Origin: Panagrolaimus kolymaensis
Lineage: Eukaryota; Nematoda; Chromadorea; Rhabditida; Panagrolaimidae
Direction: 5' to 3'
Assembly: GCA_028622995.1 (NCBI GenBank)
Contig: JAJQJQ010000048.1
Coordinates: forward strand, 496,001-560,000
DNA length: 64,000 bases
This document shows positions 8,838 through 19,039 of the stretch, piece by piece. Under the pieces are notes generated by a model. The model was not told the origin of the DNA. It did no database searches and saw nothing but the letters and a program-made list of their open reading frames with translations. The position numbers were made by a program, and so were the translations under genes. Numbering within the stretch: position 1 is the first letter of the stretch; the number at the start of each line of letters is the position of its first letter.

Positions 8838-11634
8838 ATGCTGCTAAAGGGTTTTGGCTTGTTGCTATTTTGTCAAATATTTTTAACTTATGTGGCTTCC
8901 AACGATCTTGCGCCTGAGATTGATGTCTGCGATAAAACCCATGATTTAGTTTGCCCTAATGGATGGGAAATAAAGGAAAATTGTGGAAAAGTTTATTGTT
9001 ATCGAAGTCATGAAGTTCCACTTCAACATCGAAATTGGATTGCACTCTCAAGTGATTTGTGTGCTCCGATTTATAAAGGGTCAAAAACTTTATCCATTCA
9101 TTGTGAAGAAGAAAATGATTATTTATGTAAATTTTCGGGTTTTGCAAATAATTTTTAAAATTGTGCAAATGTTTTTTAGGGAAATTTGATAATTTCGCGA
9201 TAGGCCTTTTTTTGCCACAAAGCGAACCAAAAGGTAGCACAAATTGGAAATGGGTTGATGGAAGCCCTTTGGATTATACAAGATGGGAATTATTCAAACA
9301 GAATCCTGCACCTTATTCTGAAAGCTCCGAGGATAGAGTTATTTATTACAAAAATTCTAAAGGTAGAAATTTTCTAAAAAAAGAAACTATAAAAAATTTA
9401 TGCATACTTTTTTTTTGTAGGTCGTTTTGGTTGGATTGATCGATATCAAAGTAATTTTACTAAAATTATATGTAAAATGCCGGCAGCAAAAGTAAAGAAA
9501 ACTCAACTATGCACAGCCGCAGAAAATAATTTAGAAATTAGTTCTGCTTTACCCCAATCAAATCCTCCCATTTTTAATGGATGTGCTAAAGTTTATGATT
9601 ATTCATGCTCAGCTGGATCAAGGATGTGGGAAGCTTGTGGGAAAGTTCAATGCTATCGGAAAATGCGAACTTTATTGGAAGAGCAAACAACCGAATGGTT
9701 AATTAAAGATTTATGTGCAAAACATTTAAACGGTTCCAAAACGGCTTCCATTCATTGTGACAAAGAAAATGAATTGCTTTGTGAGTTTCAGAAAGCGAGA
9801 ATTTTATTTTGAGTTTCAAATAAATTTTTAGTTAAATATGATAATTTTATCAATGGCCTCTATATACCTTCAAATAAGCCCGTAACCAGTAATGAATGGC
9901 ATTGGGTTGATGGAAGTCCAATGGATTACACAGCTTGGGAAAATCTTAATGGAAAAACAGCTCCATATCGCCTTAGAGGAGATTCAGAGAGATTAAGCTT
10001 CTTTCGTGGCGATTGGGGTAAGGTTTTTTTTAGTTTTTTTTTGTAAAAATGCAAGCCAACCATTTTTTTTTTCTTAGGCCGTTATGGTTGGATTGATTTC
10101 CCAGCATGGTTACCGGAATTCGAATATCTTGTTTGCAAACAACCTGCAAATAAAATTCAAAGAACTCGAAGTTGTGAACCTCCCAGAGCTTTGGCCGCGA
10201 AACAAGGTGTTTTTAAAAAAAATTTTTTACAATACTTAGACTAACTTTTTTTTCATAGATGCCCCAATCATTGATATTTGTGACACTGAAAATGATTTAG
10301 TTTGCAAAGAAGGATGGGAATTGAAAGAAAATTGCGGAAAAGTTTATTGCTATCATAGCCTCGAAGTTGCTCCGCAACATCGTAATTGGATTGCATTGTC
10401 AAGTGATTTGTGTGGTGTAAGTTATGAAGGTTCTAAAACATTATCCATTCACTGTGAAGAAGAAAATGATTATCTTTGTAAGTTTTTTTTAGAAACGATA
10501 AAAAAAGAGTTAGAAATTTATACAAATTTATTTAGGGAAATTTGATAACTTCGCGATAGGACTTTATTTGCCTCAAAGCGAATCGGCGTATAGTAAAAAT
10601 TGGAAATGGGTTGATGGCACTCCCGTTGATTATACCTTTTGGGAAAGCTTTGTTGAAAAAAGAGCTCCATATTTTGAAAATGTCGAGGATAGAGTTGTTT
10701 ATTACAAAGCTACTAAAGGTAAACAACGTTAAAAAAATTAATAAAAAAAGAAAAAAAAATTATAGGCCGTTTTGGTTGGATTGATCGAAATCAATTTAAT
10801 TTCACTCAAATTATTTGCAAAATGCCTGCAACAAAAGTTAAGAAAACTAAAGCTTGCACCGCAGTAGCAAAAAAATCAGAAATTATAACAATTTTACCAA
10901 AAATAAATCCTCCAATCAAAGATGCCTGCGCAAAAATTTATGATTATCAATGCCCTTCAAAGGATTGGAAAATGTGGGAATCATGTGGCAAAGTTCATTG
11001 CTATTATAGATTAACTACCAAACCCGAAGAACAAACATATGAATGGTTAATAAAAGATTTATGTGCGCTCAAATTAAATGGATCCAAAACAGCTTCAATT
11101 CATTGTGATAAAGAAAATGATTTACTTTGTAAGTTTTTTTTGTCATGACACTAAAATTTTCTGATATTAGATTGAAACTTTATTTTTTTAAGGGAAATAT
11201 GATAATTTTTTCAATGGCCTTTTTATTCCTCAAAATAAACCAATTACAAGTAACGAATGGCAATGGGTTGATGGAACACCAATGGATTACACAGCTTGGG
11301 AAACGTTTCATGGAAAGAAGGCTCCTTTCCGACGACGTACTACCGATCGATTAACATATTTTCGAGGCGATTGGGGTATATATATTTTTTAATTTTTACA
11401 TTTTCTCTTACTTCTGTTTTTTCAGATCGTTATGGATGGTTTGATTTCCCATATTGGCTTGGGAACTTTAATTTTCTTATTTGCAAGCAACCAGCAATTA
11501 AAGTTGAACGAACAACAAATATTGGTTCAGGAATTACATTGGCTCAATGTCCAAAAAAGGATCATACCGTTGCTCCACCTCCTACACAACCTACTACGAA
11601 ACCACCCGTGCGTTCTTGCCGAGTTAAAACATAA
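8838..11634 (+). CDS. Secreted protein with four C-type lectin-like domains
   Basis: Ten exons were assembled: 8838-9126, 9180-9362, 9421-9780, 9832-10017, 10078-10206, 10259-10477, 10536-10718, 10766-11128, 11193-11375, 11426-11634. They total 2304 nt, giving 767 residues in one frame. A signal peptide (LLLFCQIFLTYVAS) occupies the first 21 residues. Four CTLD-type units follow. Each has a CP...W...CGKVYCY start, a GSKTxSIHC(D/E)xEN segment, W(K/H/Q)WVDG(S/T)PxDYTxWE, and a C-terminal GR(F/Y)GWxD...CK block. Units 1 and 3 (HRNWIALSSDLC, IDRxQxNFTxIICKMPA) are one type; units 2 and 4 (EWLIKDLCAxxLNGSKTASI, DFPxWL...CKQPA) are the other, so an A-B pair was duplicated. Exon sizes repeat as well (183/183, 360/363, 186/183). 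The protein ends with a Pro/Thr stretch. Canonical EPN/QPD and WND sugar-binding motifs are missing, so ligand type is unknown. A recognition or immune role is family-level inference. Confidence 0.85.
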
Positions 11635-11905
11635 TAATTTTTAAAGTGATAAAATTTAAAAAATAAAGTTTTGAATAATCAACTTTTTGACTGTGGTTCA
11701 CAAAAAAAATGCGATATCCAAAGTTTAAAATGCTTAGAGCTTGAAAAACTGTTACAAAGAGAACTATTTTTAATTTTTTTTTGAAATAACTATTTTTTAA
11801 TTTGAAAATAAAACAAAAAGACCAAAAAAAACATTAGTAAAGAAATGCATAATTCTAAATTTTTGAAAGTAAAAAAAACATTTTTATTTGAATCTTAAAA
11901 CATCA

Positions 11906-12706
11906 TCAATACCGCCCATTAAAACTTATGAAATTTTCGTGAACTTTAAATTTCCAGTCATGAACTTCTTTTTTGAAAGCAGACAATAAAGTTTTTTTGA
12001 AATATTGATAATTGTTACAATGCAATATAAAACAAAGAACTGTTTTTTTCATAGCGTTCTTCTTAATAAATTTACATAAAATAGAAAAATCAATATCTTC
12101 ATTAATTTGGCGCATTGAAAGATAAAAACTTTTGAGTTTGTTATTTAATACCAAATAATCCACACTCATCAAAGTTTCAGTAGTAAAAACTTCTTTTGAG
12201 CAATAATATTGGAAATCATTAATATTTGGAACTTTTTCAAGAATTTTATTAATAGGGACCAAAATTTCATTGTTATCGTGTATGTTAATTTCCTTTAACC
12301 AAAGCAACTCAATTTTCCCACCATTTAAAAAGAGATTGATTTCGTTTAAAGTTAAATTTTGATTATAAATTTTCAAGTTTTTCAAATCGCATTGGTAAAT
12401 CACTTTTAGAAAATTTAAATTAATTGAGCCAACCATTTCAAATTCACCTAATTTATTAGCTAACCAATATTTAGCATTTCCTTTTCCTAAAAGAATCCAA
12501 TGTTTTTCTTTCAATTCAAATTTATCAACAACGACAATTTTATTTTTAGCAAAAAAATATTTGCAACTTTTTTGAAGTTTTAATAATACATTGGCAGAAA
12601 AAGGGTTTTGAGTGATATGAGAAATAACATCGCGGGGAAGAAAAAAATATTGGCGGCGATGTGTGTCGAAGGTTGACTGGGTTGAATGATTAATTTTCGA
12701 AGTCAT
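11906..12706 (-). CDS. F-box-like family copy 5
   Basis: This intronless frame of 266 codons on the minus strand starts with MTSKINHSTQSTFDTHRRQ. Signature segments are FFLPRDVISHITQNP, LLKLQKSCKYFFAKNK, IVVV, YWLANKLGEF, IYQCDLKNLKIYNQNLTLNE, FLNGGKIELLWL, KILEKVPNI and SILCKFIKKNA. It is most like the copy at 13191, which it faces head-to-head across 484 bp, so the pair may share a bidirectional promoter. All family motifs are intact. Predicted Skp1-binding adaptor role is inferred. Confidence 0.82.
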   Translation of the reverse strand: MTSKINHSTQSTFDTHRRQYFFLPRDVISHITQNPFSANVLLKLQKSCKYFFAKNKIVVVDKFELKEKHWILLGKGNAKYWLANKLGEFEMVGSINLNFLKVIYQCDLKNLKIYNQNLTLNEINLFLNGGKIELLWLKEINIHDNNEILVPINKILEKVPNINDFQYYCSKEVFTTETLMSVDYLVLNNKLKSFYLSMRQINEDIDFSILCKFIKKNAMKKTVLCFILHCNNYQYFKKTLLSAFKKEVHDWKFKVHENFISFNGRY

Positions 12707-12776
12707 TTTAAAAGAAAAATATTAATGTTGAACAAACTCTGATATTAATGAAAGCTAAGAAAAACTCTCGACTTTT

Positions 12777-12789
12777 TTTTGGTGGGAAA
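12777..12789 (-). promoter_or_regulatory. E2F-like box variant upstream of copy 5
   Basis: Read on the minus strand this is TTTCCCACCAAAA, one base different from the TTTCCCGCCAAAA boxes before copies 6, 7 and 8. It lies about 70-85 bp before the ATG at 12706. The position and near-identity suggest a retained site with a G-to-A change in the core. Confidence 0.45.
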
Positions 12790-13094
12790 TGCAAGAAAAG
12801 TATCGATAAGGAACGTCGAGATTTTTTTATTATGAAAAACACTTAAAAGATGCCCTAATATAATTTGCGAACTTTTTTTTTTCTTCTTCTCAGCAAAAAA
12901 TGTATGTGTTTGGCCTTTCCTAGAATGAACAAAGAAAAATATGCACAGATCAATAATTGTAATTTATTTTTATTGGATGCTCTCTATCTCTTTTTCTTGG
13001 AAGAGAAGTGAAAAACAAAAAATGAAAGACAAACAATCAAAGAAAAATCAAGGGTTTTACTCCACCTTTTCAAATCGATTATTAATTATAATAT

Positions 13095-13107
13095 TTTCCC
13101 GCCAAAA
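13095..13107 (+). promoter_or_regulatory. E2F-type site before F-box-like copy 6
   Basis: The exact TTTCCCGCCAAAA matches the textbook E2F/DP recognition form (TTTCCCGC). It lies 84 bp before the ATG at 13191, inside a block (about 13018-13185) that is closely repeated at 21760-21925. Binding is inferred from sequence only. Confidence 0.5.
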
Positions 13108-13190
13108 TCATATAATTTCTAAAACAAAGTTTATGATTCAAATCTTCTTACGTTATTTTTTAATCATAAGATTTTTTTATCTTCAACAAA

Positions 13191-13997
13191 ATGGCTTCTT
13201 CGTTTATTCATCCAAATCCCGCAACTTTTGATTCATTTCGACGTCAAAACTTTAGTTTTCCGCCCGATGTTATTTCCCATATCTCCAAGAATCCTATTTC
13301 CCCTGATGGACTTTTAAAGCTTCAAAAAAGTTGCAAATATTTTTTCATCAAAAATCAAATTATTGTTGTTAGTAATTTGGATTTTGGAGAAAAGTTTTTC
13401 ATTATTGGTAAAAATAAAAAAAAGAAATATTGGTTAACTGGTGATGTAATACTGTATTCAATTCCTTTGAATTTTTTGAAAATACTTAACAGATGTACTT
13501 TGAAAAACTTAAAAATTCATAAAAAAGATTTAACTTTCAATGAAATGGATTTTCTGTTAAATGGCGGAAAAATTGAAATACTTTGCTTAGATTTCGTAAA
13601 CATTCGAGATAAAAAGGGCGTTATTGTTCCAATCAATAAAATTCTTGAAAAAGTTCCAAATATTTTTGATTTTGAATATGATTGTGAAAATAAAATTTTT
13701 ACTAATGAAACTTTCAAGAAAATGAATGGTTTAAAATTTAATACTAGATTTAATCGTTTTCATTTAATATTGAGTCATATTGCCGAAGATATTGATTTCT
13801 CAATTCTATGCGAATTTATAAAAAAGAACGCTACAGAAAAAAGTTTATTATGTTTTATATTCTATTGCGCCAACCAACAATTTTTCAAGAATTCTTTCGC
13901 GACGGCTTTTAAAAAATCATTAAAAAATTGCGATTTGAAAGAAAAATTCTATGTTGCAAGAAATTTTATCTGTTTCAATCAGCGTTCCATGTTTTAA
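13191..13997 (+). CDS. F-box-like family copy 6
   Basis: This intronless frame of 268 codons starts at MASSFIHPNPATFDSFRRQ. The F-box-like N-terminus (FSFPPDVISHISKNP, DGLLKLQKSCKYFF) is followed by YWLTGDV, NRCTLKNLKIHKKDLTFNE, FLLNGGKIEILCL, KILEKVPNIFDFEY, NETFKKMNGLKF and SILCEFIKKNA. No broken motif. With copies 3 and 5 it forms the closest-related subset. The upstream block carries the E2F-type site. The role as a ubiquitin-ligase adaptor is inferred. Confidence 0.83.
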   Translation: MASSFIHPNPATFDSFRRQNFSFPPDVISHISKNPISPDGLLKLQKSCKYFFIKNQIIVVSNLDFGEKFFIIGKNKKKKYWLTGDVILYSIPLNFLKILNRCTLKNLKIHKKDLTFNEMDFLLNGGKIEILCLDFVNIRDKKGVIVPINKILEKVPNIFDFEYDCENKIFTNETFKKMNGLKFNTRFNRFHLILSHIAEDIDFSILCEFIKKNATEKSLLCFIFYCANQQFFKNSFATAFKKSLKNCDLKEKFYVARNFICFNQRSMF

Positions 13998-15699
13998 TTA
14001 TTAAATATAATAATTTTAGTATTTTTGTATAAAAATTGTTCTGGATCTCAAAGTTTGTAGTTTTGTCAATGTTTTTATTTTATTTTGTTATTTTTAAATA
14101 ATAAAAAGTAAATTTTTTTTTAATTTTACGGAAAAATACAAAACGCGTCATAATTTCGCGGAATATTAATAATTCTTGAAAAAGGAAGCATTTTTGTTTA
14201 TTGGTACTAATTTTATACTTCTTGACTAAGATCAGCCACATAAGAAAATTTACAAAAATATCTAAATTAAAGAATTAAAATTTTATAATGACAATATCAA
14301 AAATGAGTCAACGAACTAATTTTTAAGACAATTTTTTTTGTAACATTTCCTAATATTGATTACAAAATATATTCAATTAAAAAATATGAAATGGGTTAAT
14401 TTCTAAAATAATCGATTAGCACAAAATACAAAGTTAACAATTTATGACGAACGAGGGAGAGGATTATCAATGTTCAACAGATTGTCAGATGGTAAACATG
14501 GATTTTACAAAAAATTGATTTCATATGGCGAAGTGTGTGTTCTTTCTCGCTTTGATGTGTTATAAGTTAAAATTACTTTTTGAAGGTGCAAATCAAAATC
14601 CGTGCCAGTGTCATTAACTAAACAGGAAAGAATTACAATTTCTTTTATTTCTCATTTTGAACTTCAACAAAGGTCTCTCAAGAAGTTATTTTGGAAAAAC
14701 AAAAAGGAAAATAAATTAAATATTCAAAACAACAAATTAAAAAAGTCTTAAGAAGATTTTGAACTTAATAATAGCTTTTAAGTATCGCAAGCGTATTTTT
14801 GAGGAAGAAAATTAAATCGTTAAAAACACAGCTTAATCTTTTTGCTTTTTAATTCTAGTGGAAAACAAAAAAAAACATGTTGCTTAGCGAACTCTAATCT
14901 GACCGACACACTTTTGGTATGCAGAAAGGTGTGTTCTGCATCTTTCATTCAAAGAGAAAAAACTTGAGTTGACTTTTTTTAAATACGAAAAAATAGTTTT
15001 TTTTGAACTTATGTTATCATTTTTTGTGTGTAGTTGTTGTTGCTTGGAGGGGAAAAGAACAAAAAAAAACCCTCACTCACATTTTTTTGCATTTTTGAAA
15101 GTATAAAAAAATACGTTGTTTCTTTTTGATATCCGCTGACAAACAACAAGAACTGCCAGGGAAAAAACTTTGTGCATCCATCGAATGTTTTTAAAAAGAT
15201 AAATGGCTTTTTTTCTTTAATGCATTTATTACAATAAATATACTTAAAACAATTCATTTGTATAATTTCCCTATAACATTTGATTAAGAAAGTATTAACT
15301 ATTCTTTCTTTTTTCTTGCATGTGCATTCATAGTTTAGATTTAATATTTAAATATTGAGCAGTGTTTCAGAATGTTAATAATCTTAAAATTTTTTAGATT
15401 CTGCTTGTCTTTTTGTTTTTATTTTACTCAAATTTAATTAATTTTCAATAATTTTGTCTTCATTGAAGTTGAGTACTTTTTTGTAATATTTTCAATACTT
15501 TTCAAAAGAGTTGCTTCTTATCCTGTTGTTTGGTAAATTACAAATTGTAATGTCATATTCATAAGTGTTTCTGCATAATTATTTTGAATTATATTTAAAT
15601 GATAAGCGTTTCCTGTTGGTAGATATAAAGCGAGGAAAAACAAAAAGTTTTTGGCATTTTCAAAATTTTGTTGATTTTACGAAGCTATTTTTATTTTTT
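13998..15699. other. Long AT-rich intergenic region
   Basis: No gene was recognised on either strand. The minus-strand frame at 15009-15257 has homopolymer-driven composition and no neighbours in frame. Near 14908-14935 there is a short imperfect inverted repeat (ACACACTTTT ... AAAGGTGTGT). Otherwise only T- and A-runs. Confidence 0.4.
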
Positions 15700-15990
15700 T
15701 TTTCAAACTTTAAAAACAAATAAACAAAATTGAAAGAAAAGAGATAAATAAAATATTCAAAAAATAAGATAAAACACAACTGAAAACTTTTTTCATTTTT
15801 TGAAAAATGGTTAATCTGAGTCGTGAATAAAAAAGGATTGAAGAAAAAAAACAGGGCGCTTGGCGGACAAACAAACATAGAAGGGTCAACGCAATTTTTT
15901 TAGAGGTTGTTTTCGCATTTATTGTTATTGATTGTTTGAGTCCACCATTTCCCGCCAAAAAAAATAAAACACCAATAAACATTCATTTTT
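15700..15990 (+). repeat. F-box promoter block, copy linked to gene at 16066
   Basis: This roughly 290-bp block is repeated at about 41330-41620. Shared landmarks, in order, are AAATATTCAAAAAATA, TTTTCCATTTTTTGAAAAATGG or close, GGTTAATCTGAGTC(G/A)TGAAT, a TTGTTTTCG(C/A)ATTTATT segment and ATTGATTGTTTGAGTC. Here the block ends with an intact TTTCCCGCCAAAA box and leads into F-box-like copy 7. Confidence 0.6.
15948..15960 (+). promoter_or_regulatory. E2F-type site before F-box-like copy 7
   Basis: An exact TTTCCCGCCAAAA lies 105 bp before the ATG at 16066, at the end of the repeated promoter block. Spacing to the start codon matches copy 8 (also 105 bp). Confidence 0.5.
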
Positions 15991-16065
15991 GCTCTTTATT
16001 TAGTAGAACTCGTGTCCCACATTTGTTTTACGTTATTTTTATTATTTTTATTTTTTTGTGTCGAA

Positions 16066-16926
16066 ATGAATGTAAAATTTATTCATCCAAATCAAAAAAC
16101 TTTCGAGTCATTTCGACGCCAAAATTTTTCTCTTCCAATCGATGTATTTTCTCATATCTCCCTGAATCCTAGCTCAAGCGAAGGACTTTTAAAACTTCAA
16201 AAAACATGCAAATATTTTTTTGCCAAACGTCAAATAATTATTGTTGATAGTGAATTACTTTTAAAAGAAAAAATAGGTGGTGAAATCGTTTATGAATTTG
16301 GAAACGATAAAAATTATTATTTAAAAGATGGAAGAAAATATTGGTTAACAAGCAGCCGAATAATTTTTAATAAATTTGATTTGAATTTTTCTAAAATGTT
16401 TTATCAATGCAGTTTACAAGAGTTAAAAATACATTCTCCTATACGTCCGAAAAATTTGTCTTTTAATGAATTTTGTTTCCTTGTAAATGGTGGAAAATTA
16501 GCAAGAATTTGGATGAAAAATGTGAATATTCAAGATGAAGAAGAAAATTTGGTTTCAATCGACAAAATTCTTTCAAAACTTCCGAATATTATTGAATTTA
16601 ATTATGATTGTGAAAATATTACTTTTTCTAATGAAACTTTTCAAAAAATGAATGATTTGGTATTTAACTCAAAATTCAATGTATTTACAATTGCCATGCA
16701 CCAAACATCTAAATACATTAACTATTCCCTTTTATGCGATTTTATTAAAAATAATGTTGCTGGAAAATCAAAATTTTGTTTTTTATATTTTCCATATAAA
16801 AACCTTGAAATTAAAAAGCGCGTTTTGGAAATTGTTCTCAAAGATGTATTCCAAAGTTTATTTTTGCAATCCAAAGCTCGGATTGAAAAGTCTTCCACAA
16901 AATTATGTTTATCTTTTATTCCATAG
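16066..16926 (+). CDS. F-box-like family copy 7
   Basis: This is an intronless frame of 286 codons. I chose the ATG of MNVKFIHPNQKTFESFRRQ because it aligns with the other family starts; the upstream extension starts with GTG and encodes a hydrophobic stretch seen in no other copy. Motifs: FSLPIDVFSHISLNP, GLLKLQKTCKYFFAKR, YWLTSSR, YQCSLQELKIH, FLVNGGKLARIWM, KILSKLPNI, NETFQKMNDLVF, LLCDFIKNN. The middle is slightly longer than in copies 5 and 6 (an extra EKIGGEIVYEFGNDKNYYLK-type insertion near residue 65). No defects seen. Confidence 0.82.
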   Translation: MNVKFIHPNQKTFESFRRQNFSLPIDVFSHISLNPSSSEGLLKLQKTCKYFFAKRQIIIVDSELLLKEKIGGEIVYEFGNDKNYYLKDGRKYWLTSSRIIFNKFDLNFSKMFYQCSLQELKIHSPIRPKNLSFNEFCFLVNGGKLARIWMKNVNIQDEEENLVSIDKILSKLPNIIEFNYDCENITFSNETFQKMNDLVFNSKFNVFTIAMHQTSKYINYSLLCDFIKNNVAGKSKFCFLYFPYKNLEIKKRVLEIVLKDVFQSLFLQSKARIEKSSTKLCLSFIP

Positions 16927-17293
16927 TTGTATTTTTGTGGCTCATCCACAAATTTCTGGCATTTTCAAAAAAATTTGTTCTTCTTTAATTTATTGTTTGA
17001 TATTAATGTTTTGAATTTACAAGTTCGAAATTTTTCTAAAATTAATTTATTTATGATCTTTTTTTTTATTCTAATGTTTTCAAAAAAATAAATAAATTTA
17101 AAATGTTGAAATGAAAAACAAATCCATTGATAAACACGCTTTCAGGGCGGTGCTCTTCTCAAAAAAAGTATGAGCCGGACTTTTTAACCAAAACAACGAA
17201 GAGAAAAAACATGCCATTCATTTTTTGGAGTTAACACTTTTTTTTAACAATAGGACGCACATTGATTGATTTTTTCTATGTCGATGACTGTCC

Positions 17294-17306
17294 TTTCCCG
17301 CCAAAA
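17294..17306 (+). promoter_or_regulatory. E2F-type site before F-box-like copy 8
   Basis: An exact TTTCCCGCCAAAA lies 105 bp before the ATG at 17411. The surrounding sequence is less similar to the 15700 block than the box itself, which points to selection on, or a separate origin of, the box. Confidence 0.5.
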
Positions 17307-17410
17307 AAAAAATAAAGCGAACAACTATCTATTTTTTATTTTTCTAAAAAAGCATTTTGCAATTATAAATTAAAAGTTTTAGCTTTTCGCAAGATATATT
17401 TGTTTTAAAA

Positions 17411-18207
17411 ATGATTCCTTCTTCCTTTATTCATCCAAATCCTTCTACCTTTGATACTCCAAAACGACAATATTTTTCTCTTCCATTTGGAATTATTTCT
17501 TATTTCACTCAAAATCCAATTTCATCTAATGGACTTTCAAAGCTTCAAAAAACTTGCAAATATTTTTTTGTCAAAAATAAAATTATCGTTGTTGTTAATA
17601 GTTTTGAACTTAAAGAAGCTGATTGCGTCTTTAAAAAAAAGGATAAAAAATATTGGTTGAAAAAGGAATTAAAAATGGTCGGTTCACTTTCAATCAATAT
17701 TTCTAAAGTATTTTATCGATGTAATTTAAAAGTATTAAAATTTCTCATCAAAATCTAATTTTTGATGAAATAAGTGTCCTTCTAAATGGTGGTGAAGTTG
17801 TAATGCTAGGATTAGACGATGTCAACATTCAGGACAATAATGGTTCAATGGTTCCAATCAATAAAATTCTTGAAAAAGTTCCAAAAATTATGGTTTTTGC
17901 ATATTCATGTCCCAAAGAAACTTTTACAAATGAAACATTCAAGAATCTGAATTCTTTGGTATTTTCAACTAAATTCAAAGTGTTTTTTATTTCTATGTAT
18001 CAAATTGATGAAAATATAGATTATTCAATTTTGTGTGATTTTATTAAAGCGAATGCAACCATTAATACTTTATTATTATTTATTTTTGATTGTGATAATA
18101 TTGAATTTTTTAAACAAGCTTTGAAACTAGAATTTAAAAGGAAATTTCATGATTGGAATTCAGAAGAAAAGCTTCATATTGGAGAAGATTATATTAGTTT
18201 TAATTAG
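17411..18207 (+). pseudogene. F-box-like family copy 8, one-base frameshift
   Basis: The first frame starts with MIPSSFIHPNPSTFDTPKRQ and runs through CKYFFVKNKIIVV, YWLKKELK and VFYRCNLKVLK, then stops at 17758. The family continues in another frame from about 17741 (ISHQNLIFDEISVLLNGGE, then NNGSMVPINKILEKVPKI, SILCDFIKANA) to the stop at 18207. The break is at the A-run 17737-17740 followed by TTTCTC and fits a one-base loss. Everything else is intact, so this is either a very young pseudogene, a segregating allele or a sequencing error in a homopolymer. The E2F-type box upstream is intact. Confidence 0.78.
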
Positions 18208-19039
18208 AAGATTTGATTTTCAGTTTTAAAATTTTCACGTTTGAATTATAGAGGTTATTGAACTTCATTTTAGTTTTTGCGTATTTTTGTTCAAAACAAT
18301 AAACAATTTTAACTTTATATATGCATTAAAACTATCAAATAAGCTTTTGGATTCTTAGCAATTATTTGAAAAGATTCTCAAACTCATGAGATTTTACAAA
18401 ATTTCGTATATTTTGTTATCCTTGCACTCGCCTTATATGTTAGTTCTATGAGACAAATTTCATGAACTCAATCGATTCAAAAAAAAATAGAACTTTAAAT
18501 TCCAAACCAAAGGAGAAAGTTGTGTTTTCCTAAACTTTAGTAACAAAAATGGTTGGTTTCGAAATTACCAATGCGACGGAACGTTTAATACAATTTGTTA
18601 TAAAAAAAACAGGCATAATATGGTTATTATGTCAGCCAAATCTATTTATTATCTTCCATTTCTTATATGACAATGAACAAATATATTTACGAATGATTTT
18701 ATAAACCTTTATTTTGTTTATTTTAATAAAATAAAGAAAAGGAGGCATTTGTACTTTGAGTAAGAAGTAAAACCCTCTCAAATTATATCAAGAACAAAAA
18801 AATTTAATTATTTTTTAAAAACAATTTAAGATGAAATAATAATTAAAAAAAAGAAGAGAATAACAAAAGTATAATTTCGAGTACTACAGAGAAAATTAAA
18901 GAACCTTAATACTTGAATGTTTTTTTAGACAAATTAAATGATGATTTATCTATAATAAACTTTGAAACTTCATTATCATAATAATATATAAACACATCGT
19001 AATTCTTGAATAAAGTAAGCAGGCAGAAGTGTGTAAATT
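18208..19039. other. Intergenic region
   Basis: No gene seen. It separates the F-box-like group from the chemoreceptor and must hold that gene's promoter. An AATAAA-type signal for copy 8 lies near 18297. Confidence 0.4.

Noticed and set aside
16012..16065. N-terminal hydrophobic extension of F-box-like copy 7, as a signal peptide
   Set aside because: It needs a GTG start, and no other copy has it; the ATG at 16066 aligns with the family start.
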